From Brachionus koreanus (taxonomy: Eukaryota; Rotifera; Eurotatoria; Ploima; Brachionidae): a stretch of 64,000 nucleotides of DNA. Every line of letters begins with the position of its first letter. Within the stretch, counting starts at the first letter, position 1. Made by a program: the position numbers and the translations under genes. Positions 9,467 through 20,284 of this stretch are shown here, in pieces. The notes beneath the pieces are model-generated. The model was given only the letters and a program-made list of their open reading frames with translations. It was not told the DNA's origin and searched no databases. The DNA is taken from assembly GCA_016987375.1 (NCBI GenBank), contig PJRA01000048.1:2446258-2510257 (forward strand). Reading direction: 5' to 3'.

Positions 9467-11311
9467 TCACAATAAATTTATTTCTCCCATTAAATTTATT
9501 CTTACACCATTGTATCTTTTTGACAGGTCTTTACACATAAATGTTTGCAATTCTTTGGTTTTTTTGATTATAAGATCTAATTTTTCTCTAATGCAATTTT
9601 CCTCGACAATCAATTCCTTTTGTCTTTGCTTCATTAGTTCTTGATTATTGACAAATCGTTCTATTGATTTTCTTTTGTTCACAAATTGATCATAAATTCG
9701 TTTAAGGTAGTTTGGTGAATCATTAATTCTAAATAATTGCTCAATTTTTTTAGTCTTAAAAAAATTCAAGATATCTCTTGTAAGTTCAATTGATTTCGAA
9801 AGATCTTTTTCGGTACAAGACTGAACTGTTTTAGGCGCATCTTGCATTATTGTTGATATAACAAGACTATCTGAATCTGACTTCATTTCATTTAGTTTTT
9901 GTTTTAAAAAAGTTTCAAGCTTGATTAATCAATTTTAAATAAATAATTAAACAAAAAAATCTTTTTTTTACTTTTGTTAAGTCATTCAGAAGCATGTTTC
10001 TAGTCTCCGTCCATTCGAGAACAAGATAAGCATCTGTTTCTTTGGCTATTCCATCAGATGGAATATAAACTCCTGAATTTTCAACAACGATTTCATTTTT
10101 CAAAGACTCAATGTCAAAATCAATGCTTTGAAAATTTTCTTCAATATTTTCAACAGAAACCCCAAAGTCTCCCCAATCAATCTCTTCTCCCTACTTAAAA
10201 TTTTAAAGAAAAATAAGCAAAAATTTTTTTTTTTTTACATCAGCTGGAATATCAAGTTGAACATTTGAAGAGTCGATATCCAAGTCTCCAAAATCGATTG
10301 TATCTTCTTGTACTTTTTGTTCATCATCGCCAAAATTGAACGTAAACGGATCAGGCTTTTCAATTATTTTTGGCTCAATACCAGTTCTCCATTCAAATAC
10401 AGTAGTATTGCCCTTATTTATTAAATGAGCTAATATAGGCATTGAATCAATAGCTTTTCTAAAAAAATAATTTAATTTATTTTAATTATTTTTATTTGTC
10501 TACCTTTTAAAAAAATATTCAATATAGTCATTGTAAAATTCAAAGGTATTTTTTAATGCTGAACATTTGTCTACAATCTGTATGAATGTATTGACCAATT
10601 CTTCGGGAAGTTGTTTTAGTTCTTTGGCAATATTTTCACCCTATTGATTTTAATCAATATTAATTTATGTTTTTATCTCCCTTGAATAAATAGTACCTTA
10701 ATTCCGAGCTCGGAACAGTTCTGCTTAATCTGATAATTTACTTCATTTATACTTTTTTCTAAAGAAGAAAACTTATCATCAGATTCTTTTTGTTGTTGCT
10801 GGCATTTGTTGATCTGTTTCTTAAGAGCAGGTATTTCATAAGCCACATTTCTTTGCAGAATACTCGCTGCTTCTCCTAAATAGATATTTTCTTTTTGGTA
10901 TTGACCAACTATGCTGTTCCAATCTTTCATTCGCTGAGATGAGTACATACCAAATATGTTCTTAGACTCTTTTTCAGTCTCTTTCAAAATTTCAACTATT
11001 TTCAAACAATTGAAATAATGTATCGCTTCAAAAATTAAAATGTAAAAGCTAAAACACTTAACAATAAAAGTACATGATCCGGATAGAAGAGAAGTTATTT
11101 CAGGATGCTCAGGCATGTCTTGAATGGCATGGTTAATTTTGTTGCGCACAGGAATTACACTTTTTTGCCAATCTCTTGGACATTGTCTTCTATCAATTAT
11201 CCAGTCTGAAAATATCATAAATTTAGGAAATTATAGCATAAAACTTTAGCCAAAAAAAAAGTTACCCAAGAGTTTTGTCAAGTGAATATCAATCGGAAGC
11301 TGGTTTTCCAT
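9467..11311 (-). CDS. CDK5RAP3: CDK5 regulatory subunit-associated protein 3 (UFM1 ligase cofactor), 7 exons, 511 aa
   Basis: Exons (minus): 11266-11311, 11074-11205, 10697-11025, 10504-10640, 10239-10458, 9972-10190, 9467-9919. The sum is 1536 nt, giving 511 aa against 506 in human. Matches to the family run end to end: MENQLPIDIHLTKLLDWIID, INHAIQDMPEHPEI, LLSGS-IHYFNCLKI, NIFGMYSSQRMKDW, NVAYEIPALKKQI, NTTVFEWRTGIEP, EEIDWGDFGV, LEWTETRNMLLNDL and the C-terminal KRYNGVRINLMGEI. The protein is the adaptor of the UFL1-DDRGK1 complex that UFMylates the 60S ribosome at the ER. Tryptophan/acidic IDWGDFG motifs are seen in the middle region, as in UFIM-bearing orthologues. The 48-nt intron at 11026-11073 is in frame without a stop. 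The gene is divergent from NOSIP, with starts 260 bp apart. Confidence 0.96.
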
Positions 11312-11571
11312 CTTTGGCTAATTTTAATTTTGATTTTTTTAGATTAAGTTGGCAAAATTTTTGAATAATTTTCGAATTTTAATTCGTGTCAATGCTAAAA
11401 GAGCTATCAATTCTAAATTTAATTTTGACACAGATTAAGAATCTTTTCTTGCCTATGCATTAATGTTTAGTTAGAATTAAATTTTATTAAATAAGTAAAT
11501 TTCATTTTAAAAAAAAATTAAACTTTATCATAATAAAAATAAAAAATTTAAATTTTGTTTTGTTTTTTAAA
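11312..11571. promoter_or_regulatory. Short shared CDK5RAP3/NOSIP intergenic region, likely bidirectional promoter
   Basis: Only 260 bp separate the two start codons, which face away from each other. I see no clear TATA box flanking either start; the stretch is AT-rich throughout. Shared regulation is inferred from the geometry. Confidence 0.55.
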
Positions 11572-12771
11572 ATGACCAGACACTCTAAAAATGCTACAGC
11601 GGGACCAACTTATACTTATCATGAAAAAACAAAAGACAGCAAAGCCTCTGGCTACGGAACAAAAGATGTTCGCTTAAGCAAAGATGCAATTAAGGTATTT
11701 GAAAATTCAAGGATTATATTTTGTTGGATTTTTGTATTTTGTAGGATTTTGATTGCTGCTCATTGAGTCTACAGCCCTGTATTAACCCGGTTATTACGTA
11801 ATTATTCAAGCTTTAATTTGGAATTAAGGAGTTAAACATTTTTTTAGACCTGAAGGCTGGATTTATGAGAAAGAAGCTATTTTAGAATACATTCTGCATA
11901 AAAAATTGGAAAATGCCAAAATGTTAAAGAAATACCAAAAGCAAAAAGAAGAACATGACAGCGAGATGAAAGATTTGGCTGACATTGAATCAAAAGAAAA
12001 GTTGGATAAATTTTTGAAGACAGAAGGCAAATTGGTCAGCTCTTCTGATAAACAAGCTGCTTCAACCAGCTCCAAAAAAACTGAAGATATAAGTAAACTG
12101 AATTAAATTTGATTAAATTTAATTTAATTTTCAATCGAAGAGTCGGTATCCAACATGGAAGGTGAATTGCGTAAAAAGTTGCCTAGCTTTTGGATACCTA
12201 GTTTGTCTCCTGCGTCGCATAGCAAAGGGGAATTAAAGAAACCAGTATAAAATAAGATTTATTTATAATAGAGTCTAATTTTAATAAACAGTAATGAAAA
12301 AAGGACACTACAATTTACTGTCCAATGAGTGGTAAACCAATTAGTATGAAAGATCTGATTGATGTAAAATTCAAGCTTTTGGACGAAAGTGTAGACAAGT
12401 CAAAACTAGTTGCCAAAAGTGAAAGATATGTATGCTCGGTTTCAAATGATATTTTGGGAAATTTTGTTCAATCCGTAGTTTTAAGAACATCGTTAGCAAT
12501 AATCATCTAAATAATTTTGTTTTTTATTAATTTAAATTTTAAGTGGATCAGTGGTTACAGCTGAAGTGGCTGAAAAAGTAATTAAAAAAGACATGGTTGA
12601 TCCGATAAATGGCAAAAAAATGACAGAAAGAGACTTTATTTATATACAAAGGGTATTAAAAATATTTCTTAAAATGAATTAAGCATCAGATTTTTATTAA
12701 AGGGCGGTACAGGCTTTGCTGGTTCTGGTGTAAGTTTAACCTCAAAAAAATTTGGTCCTGCAATGCAATGA
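11572..12771 (+). CDS. NOSIP: Nitric oxide synthase-interacting protein (U-box-type E3 ligase), 7 exons, 296 aa
   Basis: Exons: 11572-11694, 11745-11797, 11848-12092, 12141-12244, 12304-12491, 12544-12652, 12703-12771. The total of 891 nt gives 296 aa (human 301). The start MTRHSKNATAGPTYTYHEK and GYGTKDVRLSKDAIKDFDCCS match the family. The split N-terminal RING/U-box follows (SLQPCINPVITPEGWIYEKEAILEYILHKK), then a charged Lys/Glu coiled coil, LPSFWIPSL, and the second half CPMSGKPISMKDL, SERYVCSV, GSVVTAEVAEKVIKKDMVDP, ending GGTGFAGSG. In animals NOSIP binds NOS enzymes and acts as an E3 ligase, also for erythropoietin receptor and PP2A. All introns are 48-59 nt; four of six end in AAG. 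Certain by homology. Confidence 0.96.
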
Positions 12772-13340
12772 TAACACTTATTAATTGTTGTTGTTTATGT
12801 AAATATAATTGATAGATTTATTTGTTGAAATAAAATTTTTTAGATTAATATTTTGTCGCATTAAATTTTTTTCTGTAAACTTAAGTATTGATGAAAAAAT
12901 TTATTTTATTTCTATTTTTTGATTAATTAAACCCAAGTCAAAAGCATTTTCAGAATATAATTTTTACATTTGGAGAGTTAAACTAGTTATAATTTAATTT
13001 TCCCCAACAAATAGCCCAAGAGATCCAGAATTTTATGCCTTAGAAGCTCCAACAGGAACAACCTAAAGTACAAAACCCCCTTTGACTCAATCCCAATCAA
13101 ATCAAACTGATAAAAAATTTAATTAAATAATTAATTTGATTCAATATAAATATTTTTCCTGGAAAAACTTTTCCTAAATTATTTTTAAATAAAATAAAAA
13201 TAAATAGTGTTTCAATAGGGTATATTATTTCAATTTCATTCTTTCTAATTGCTCGCAATTATTCTTATTTATTTATATAATCATCTGTATCGAGCAAGTG
13301 CTCCTTCAGAATAAAATATGAAATTTTTTTTTCTTTATTC
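12772..13340. other. Intergenic region with one exon-like fragment
   Basis: AT-rich. The only notable item is at about 13015-13068: after an AATAG acceptor-like site the plus strand reads SPRDPEFYALEAPTGTT and a TAA stop. No upstream exon is found for it. Otherwise nothing is seen. Confidence 0.4.
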
Positions 13341-13344
13341 ACTT

Positions 13345-14174
13345 CTTGTATAGCAAAGGGTCATTACTTTTGATTTCCACTCAAGTCGATCTTTCGCCTT
13401 CACCCTTGCTTCTCCCCATGTCTTCTATCCCATTTCGGTGGGCTCTTTCATGATTGTTGACCTTCATGTTACTGCTGGTCTTCCTACCTTACATCGCCCT
13501 TGTGGTGTCCATTGGGCGTTTTTTGGTATTCTTTTTGTCTTTTGTGTATATGTCCAAGCCATGGCAATCTTTTGTTCTTAATGCATTGACTTAATGGCTC
13601 TGAATTTGTTCTTTCCAGTATGTTAGGTATTCAGACTTCTTTTGTCAGATTCAAACATTCCCCAACATTCACTTTCGTACATCAGTGTTGCTTTTACTAC
13701 CGAGTTGTACAGTTTTAGTTTTGTTTCCTTGCTATAGCTGATTGATTTTCATGCTGGTCGGAGTCTAGCAAAGATAATCTTTGCTTTAGCAAGTCTTTTC
13801 TTAATGTCTCTTTGTGCTCCCATTGTTGAACTGATGGTGCTTCCTAAGTATGTAAATTCGTTTACACACTCGACTTGTGAATCATCAATAGTGATCGGGG
13901 TATCCAATTTAGTGTTTATGCACAAACTTTCGTTTTGGCCACATTTATTTCGAGTCCAGTTGGTTTAGCGTTGTTCGCCAGATCGTGTCTTCATATGCAA
14001 ATGTTCTTCTGTACTAGATATTAACACCAGATCATTCGAAAAGTCTAAGTCTTCAAACTTTGTTGTTAACCCACATTGTATAACCCTCGCACTGACAGTT
14101 GTTTTCTTCATTACAAAATCAATCATTATTAGTGTCGGAGAGAAAACGCACCCTTGTCTGACTCCTGTACACAC
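13345..14174 (-). mobile_element. RTE-like non-LTR retrotransposon reverse transcriptase remnant
   Basis: On the minus strand 14174 downwards encodes TGVRQGCVFSPTLIMIDFVM (RT motif B), then TTKFEDLDFSNDLVLISST (motif C, with FSND where active copies have a F/Y-A-D-D box). After frame breaks come TPITIDDSQVECVNEFTYLG, AQRDIKKRLAKAKIIFARLR, a Trp-to-stop change, KLYNSVVKATLMYESECWG, and finally WGEARVKAKDRLEWKSKVMT with LCYTRSE. This is the C-terminal half of an RTE-type ORF, 5' truncated, with several stops and frameshifts, so it is dead. The region is visibly more GC-rich than its flanks. A shorter scrap of the same 3' end may lie at about 20801-20822 (shared GTCAT-ending box). Confidence 0.8.
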
Positions 14175-14399
14175 TTTTTTTATTTCAAAATATGAAATTA
14201 GTCATTAATAATATATAAGATTTATCATAATCTAAATTTCTCTTAATAACAAGCTTGCAGCATCCTTCTTGTAAAATTGGCTCTTCTTATTGTCAACTCC
14301 TGTATAAATGCAGTTTTTCAAAACCTTATTTTTTGTTATTCAGTTATTTTTCTAAAGAGGCAATAGTTAAAGATATCATTTTTCAATTTTTAAACTGTT

Positions 14400-15285
14400 T
14401 TATAATAATAATAATAATAGTTAATATTCTACGGTCAAGTTTAGTTTAACTAAACTGACAAAGCAGGAAGACTAACGTAATCCCGCTTTAGTAGACTTTT
14501 CGTTTTTTTTGCTTCTNNNNNNNNNNNNNNNNNNNNNNNNNNNNNNNNNNNNNNNNNNNNNNNNNNNNNNNNNNNNNNNNNNNNNNNNNNNNNNNNNNNN
14601 NNNNNNNNNNNNNNNNNNNNNNNNNNNNNNNNNNNNNNNNNNNNNNNNNNNNNNNNNNNNNNNNNNNNNNNNNNNNNNNNNNNNNNNNNNNNNNNNNNNN
14701 NNNNNNNNNNNNNNNNNNNNNNNNNNNNNNNNNNNNNNNNNNNNNNNNNNNNNNNNNNNNNNNNNNNNNNNNNNNNNNNNNNNNNNNNNNNNNNNNNNNN
14801 NNNNNNNNNNNNNNNNNNNNNNNNNNNNNNNNNNNNNNNNNNNNNNNNNNNNNNNNNNNNNNNNNNNNNNNNNNNNNNNNNNNNNNNNNNNNNNNNNNNN
14901 NNNNNNNNNNNNNNNNNNNNNNNNNNNNNNNNNNNNNNNNNNNNNNNNNNNNNNNNNNNNNNNNNNNNNNNNNNNNNNNNNNNNNNNNNNNNNNNNNNNN
15001 NNNNNNNNNNNNNNNNNNNNNNNNNNNNNNNNNNNNNNNNNNNNNNNNNNNNNNNNNNNNNNNNNNNNNNNNNTCAATGTCATCTTGAATTAGCATTTGA
15101 TCATATGTATTTCTAATGACACTAATCAATTTGCTGTCATCCGCAAACAACTTGCAAAAGTGATTTATTAACTTTGGTAAATCATTTATGAAGATTAGAA
15201 ATTGTAACGGACCAAGTACTGAACCTTGTGGAACCCCACTTAGCACATCAACCCAATCATATTCATACTGACCTATTCATACTTT
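14400..15285 (-). mobile_element. CR1/Jockey-like LINE, 5'-truncated copy A, interrupted by assembly gap
   Basis: On the minus strand 15285 downwards reads IGQYEYDWVDVLSGVPQGSV (RT motif B), LGPLQFLIFINDLPKLINHF, then CKLFADDSKLISVIRNTYDQ with an intact FADD catalytic box, up to LIQDDI, where the gap begins. Beyond the gap lies the 3' UTR: GTAGACTTTTCG (as reverse complement), CCTGCTTTGTCAG, a hairpin at 14438-14456 and a (TTA)n tail at about 14402-14420. It matches the copies at 30.2 and 44.5 kb. The element lacks its 5' part, including endonuclease, and cannot be autonomous. Confidence 0.85.
14517..15073. other. Assembly gap (557 N)
   Basis: An unbroken run of N lies inside LINE copy A. 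By comparison with the copy at 44.5 kb the missing part should be the RT thumb and C-terminal domain. ORFs spanning the gap are meaningless. Confidence 0.98.
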
Positions 15286-15289
15286 TAGT

Positions 15290-17659
15290 TTAAGTTTAAA
15301 ACGAAAAATGATGTAAATAACTTTTTGGATAAATATGGCTTATATGCTTTTCAGAATAGATTTTTAGATAGATTTTATCATTTTGTTTTAAGACTTGATT
15401 CTACCATAATACGTCTGAGAATTTAAAAAATGGCAAAAATAAATTATGAAGAAAAAGTATTTTGATTATTTTTTTCAAGATTGATCAAGAGATCGATTTT
15501 AAAATATTAAATATACAAGATATCTATTTACAATAAGATCAATTTGATCTATATTGACTTTTAATACAATTCTAAAAAATTGGATATAAATTTTACAATG
15601 TTTTTTATTTTCAAATAATTAATAGTTTATTTTTTTAAAAATTTAAATTTTAAATATTGAAAATTTTATTTAAATTAACGAAATTAGGTGTTTATCAATC
15701 AACTATGATAAGGTTGATTAATTTTTAAATTTAAATTGAGAATAAAATGTAAAATTAAAAAGATAATTGAAATAAAGGAAACGAGAAAAAAAAAGTTTAA
15801 TAAACTTAAATAAAATATAAATAAAATTAAAGACAATGTTTTAAAGTAGCTAGAAATTAGACATGCTTAAATATTTGATTGTTAAGAAATTTTAGAGCCA
15901 TTTCAATCGAAAGCGATTGCAAACTGAATTTTATTAAGGCTATCGAAGACTTTAAAAAAAAAAAAGAAGCTTAACCAGACTAATTATTGAAATAAGTAAT
16001 AACTTCAAGTACATATAAGTTCAATTTTAAAACAAATTTTAAAGATTCTTAATTAGCAATTCAAATTCCAAAAGACCTTTAATTTTAATTTCAAAATTTT
16101 AGTCAAAGATAATTGATATTCAGAGGCAAAATGAAAATAATTTTACATTTTTAGATTTTCATATTTTTAGATTTTTTTTGCAATTTTTCAGAAAATTAAA
16201 GAAACTCTTTCAAATTATTTGGTAAAGAAAAATAAAAATAAAAAATTTCTTAAATATTGCACAAAAAATCTAAAAATATGAAAATGTAAAAATGCAAAAT
16301 TAGTTTTATTTTGCCTATTCAGACGATTTAGACGATAATTAGCTGTTTTTAAATATAATATTAGATATTATTTTTTTTAGTAAATTTGAAACCATAAATT
16401 GAAATATTGTGAACGTTAATATTTTAATTGTTTAGCATCAAAACATTAATAATCAATTTCGGATATTTTTCTGTTCAATAACTAATTATCAGAACCGATT
16501 TTACGCAATGTGATTCGATCCAAACGAAAATCTTGCATTACCGCATTCCAGACCATATTTGGTTACGCCTAAAAGAACCATGTATTGCAAGACATACCAA
16601 AGAAAAACCAAAAGAAACAAAGAAGAAGAGCTAATGGATACAAAAGTATTCTGAGAAGTTTCTGCCTAGAAAATTAATAACCAAATATTCAAAGATCTTT
16701 TTCTCCACTTCTTGATTTGGCCATTGGTTCATTTACTTTATTGCTGTTCCTTAAAATATAATTCAAATTTCTTGGGTGATTGTTTTTAATTTTCTCTTTT
16801 AAATTAAAGAAAAGAATTTCAATATAAAAGACATTTGTAAGAGAAAGTAAACATCCTTTCAGAAATTCAATGTTGAAATGAATAAAGATCATACTTATGT
16901 AAAACGTTATTTATTTCATTAAAGCTGATCGCTAATTACAAAAAATTACAAACGAAATTCTAAAAAATATTTAATTCTTATTTTATTAATATCAACAAGA
17001 TTTAAAAGAACAAAAAAATCTTTCATGAATGATTAAATAAAGCTATTTTATTTTAAATAACTTTAATCTCTATATAATTTTAGTATATATGTTAAATACA
17101 AATAAAAATTTCAAATTTAAGTTTATTTTTTGATTAAATCAAATAATTGTGAAAACCTTTATTTTTTGCATTTCTAAAAAATAATTACCTTAAATCACTA
17201 TCAAGCATTCGTTCATAAACAATAATGTTTAATGGTGGTGTTCAAATCCGGTACCAAGGAAATAACTCCAAAATAAAAATTAAAAATAAAATTTTTGATT
17301 TTTACAATGGTTTAATAAATTATGCCAAAAGTTTGCTTAATAGAAAAAAAAAAAACTTATTCAGCAGCCTATATAACCATAGCATTGATTTACTAATAAA
17401 TAAAAGCCTATAGAAAACAATTCAATTTTTTTTTCGAACAAAATCCTATTTTTCTAAAATTACCTATGTGACTAAAAAAATAGTGTGCTTGATTTGAAAC
17501 AAATTTCGCACTTATCCTTCCAAAAATAAATAAGCTTTAAATTTTTGAAATAAAAAAATACTAAGTAACATTCAATAAACCTCGTTATTTGATTATTTTA
17601 AGTTAAGTATGACACTTAAACTTTAATTAATTAATTGTGAATACAAAAAAAATAATAAA
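15290..17659. other. Intergenic region, no supported gene apart from an inverted-repeat element
   Basis: AT-rich with frequent stops. It contains the foldback element at 16117-16323, listed separately. A 62-aa ORF at 17225-17413 (MFNGGVQIRYQGNNSKIKIK start) is basic and low in complexity, and I do not support it as a gene. The final few hundred bases should hold the WD40 gene promoter. Confidence 0.5.
16117..16323. mobile_element. Second foldback/MITE element, about 70-bp inverted repeats, 8-bp target duplication
   Basis: Arms at about 16125-16192 and 16247-16315 are reverse complements with roughly 90% identity by eye. The left end reads GGCAAAATGAAAATAA and the reverse complement of the right end reads GGCAAAATAAAACTAA. 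The 8-bp direct repeat TATTCAGA lies immediately outside (16117-16124 and 16316-16323). It has no ORF. The GGCAA terminus and long arms resemble the element at 452-811, so both may be mobilised by one transposase family (Merlin- or Mutator-like by duplication size). Confidence 0.75.
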
Positions 17660-20284
17660 ATGTCAATGGAAAGAGATTATATTACGCACGATACCCATCC
17701 ACGTTCAATTACAGCTCTAGGTTGTAGTCCTGCAAGACGAGAAATATTCATAGGCTTTGAGGATGGTACTGTCAAATCAATAGAAGTCGATACTGGCAGC
17801 TTGGTTCAAACATACACAGAGCATAGAGGCTGGATTACACAATTTCTTTTTTGGCCTAAGACAAAACTTTTACTTTGCTCGTCAAACGACTCGATAATAT
17901 CTATGATAGGAGCCGGTGGAAATATAATGGACCGAATCTTTGTCGGTAATCCGATCTATTCAATGTATTTAAATACAAAAAAGGATGAAATAATATTCGG
18001 CATTGCAAATGGCATTCAATTTCACAAAATAAAAGATACAAAAGAGGGCTTTTCTCACTACATAGATCCAAAGCCGACTTCTATTTTAAGAGAACATGAC
18101 GATATTGTAAGGTGCTTAGTGGTACTAGATTCTCGCATTTATTCAACCGGTTATGATGGTGCTCTTGTTATTTATGATTGCCATTTTACAGGCAGGGAAA
18201 GTGCGGTTAGAATCTTCAAAAATTCGAAGGCTCATGATGCTGGTATTTCGTGTCTTTCTGTCGAAAAAGATTCGATAGAAAACACTGTATGGGTATTCAC
18301 TGGAAGCTTTGATAAAACAATAAAAGTATGGACTGGAGAAGGTAGGAAAAATTTTTTTAAATTTATTTTAAAAAAATAAAATATATAATTAAAAGTTAAC
18401 TTGAAATAATGTTAAATTTTAGGCAAAATTGTGCATAAATTTGAAGGCTTTGTGACTGGCATCACTGGTCTATGCTACGTTCCCAAAAATAAAACATTAA
18501 ATTGTGTTGCAGGAACAAGCAATGCTTTTATATTTGATCCGAAATCGGGCGAAGACGTGACCGATTTTATTGATACATTTGTCCAAGAGACCAAAGGACA
18601 TCACAATCTGCAGCTATTGAAGTACTTAAATGATTATAACATAATGCTGGCAAGTACAAGCAGACGGCAATTGATTGTCTATCGGTACAACCCGAGTGGA
18701 TGTTTGACTTCACTCAAATGCAAACAAACTTTGGACAGCGTTTGTTTTACTTCTAAAGTGCCTATTTTAATTTTTACTGGTGACACCAATGGTCAGGTTG
18801 CCAAATGGGAACAAAAACAATCAAACCAATTAGTTTATTTGAGCGAAAATTTGCTAAAAAGTGAACTTGTGACCAAAGAATCGTCACGTATCCAAGGCCA
18901 GGCCAAACAAAATACACAAAAAAACGAAAATAACATCGAGTCAAATTTAAGTTTTTATTCAAATAAGCAAAAAACAGATTTGTATGCCAATATAAAAAAA
19001 ACAAATATAGTTTTAAAGCTTCTCTATGTGGAAAGTTTAGATTATATATTAGCCGCTTGTGAAGATGCTTCTATTTATGTATATTGTTTTGATGAGGAAG
19101 CAGTAAAAATATTAAAAAATATGAAATTTTCAGACGAAAATGCAAAAATTGAAGAAAAAAATTTTAATTATTATAAGGAATATTTAAAAAGTGTAGATGT
19201 TGCAAATGGCGATGATTTAGATGAGACAAATTTCGATTTTGTCGAAGAAACAAAGACAGAAGAAGGCGATTCTGTTACAAATCGTGTAGCAGGCTATGTG
19301 TTGAAAAAAATTTTATGCGAGCATACAAGTTGTGTTACTTCATTGGTAGTTATAGATCGTCCAGATCTTTATCCGAATAAATTTTTGCTGAGTGCCGGCT
19401 GGGATAGAAGAGTGTGCATTTGGGACTTGGATAAATTGAGACTATTTGATCTTTTTCGAAACAAAAATGTAAATAATTTCGAAGAAGTTGAACTTGCCAG
19501 TGATGGTAATATTTTGGATATGTGCTATTGTCCTAAAATGAATTATTTTGCCCATGCAAGCACTGATTCAATGTGTTATGTAAGAAAATTTTCCACCTAT
19601 GGTTCCGAAATGGTTTTGGTGAACACTTTACAGGGTCATTTTAGCGAGGTCAATTGCATCAGATGGATTGAAAATAAAGCGTTGTGGGTAACCGGAGGAG
19701 AAGATGGAACAGTCAGAATATGGGTAATATGCAATGAAAAATAATAGCAACTACAAAATACTATTAGTTTTTTTTAGTCTGACAACTGTGAACAAATTCA
19801 TACAATTAATTGTGGAGGCACTGTAAACAGTATTTGTGTTGATTTTGTTGAAGAAGTTTTAATTGTTGCAGTTCATGATTTGATTAAAATATATGAAATG
19901 TCCGAGTATCATTTAGTTCAAACAAACGCAGGCCACTATGATTCAATAAGGTTTGTTTACAATTTCAGTTTAGATTTAAAAAAAATATCTGTATCCTTCT
20001 CTCATGCTCAAACATTTCTAATTTTTTTTAAACTAAATTAGCTTTATAAATTTGATTTTAGAGACGTTTGTTTCGTTGCAGAACGAAATCATATTGTGAG
20101 TGTTTCATGGGATAAGACAATTAAAATTTGGAAATCGTACAGAAAACAGAATTTGTTAAGAAAAAAAAAGCATAAAGCGGAAAACTCTAAATTCGACTCA
20201 TGGGTATGGGATCAAATGAAAATAGCTTTAAAAAATCAAGGATCAGCTGACTTTTCAACTTATAATGATGAATTGGTTGCTTAA
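17660..20284 (+). CDS. WD40-repeat protein, 4 exons, 792 aa, subfamily unassigned
   Basis: Exons 17660-18341, 18423-19723, 19778-19950 and 20062-20284; 2379 nt in frame, all introns ending in TAG. The N-terminus MSMERDYITHDTHPRSITAL leads directly into WD repeats. Clear repeat ends include FTGSFDKTIKVW, LLSAGWDRRVCIWD, WVTGGEDGTVRIW and the last one, VSVSWDKTIKIWK. Spacing suggests two seven-bladed propellers, with an acidic/lysine-rich insert around residues 480-540 (EEKNFNYYKEYLKS, ETKTEEGDSV). It ends in a short basic then neutral tail. Such proteins are protein-interaction scaffolds, often ciliary or cytoskeletal in animals; no specific role is visible. I could not match it to a named human WDR gene. 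Confidence 0.9.

Noticed and set aside
10673..11218. Reading the 10.7-11.2 kb minus ORF as one exon
   Set aside because: It retains a 48-nt in-frame intron. Removing it restores the conserved CDK5RAP3 sequence and the family length.
14472..15246. Three long ORFs of 194-252 codons across 14.5-15.2 kb
   Set aside because: They run through the N gap and translate as unknown residues. Only the RT fragment on the minus strand next to the gap is real.
17225..17413. 62-aa basic ORF upstream of the WD40 gene
   Set aside because: Lys/Asn/Ile-rich composition typical of AT-rich non-coding DNA, with no domain and no splice partner.
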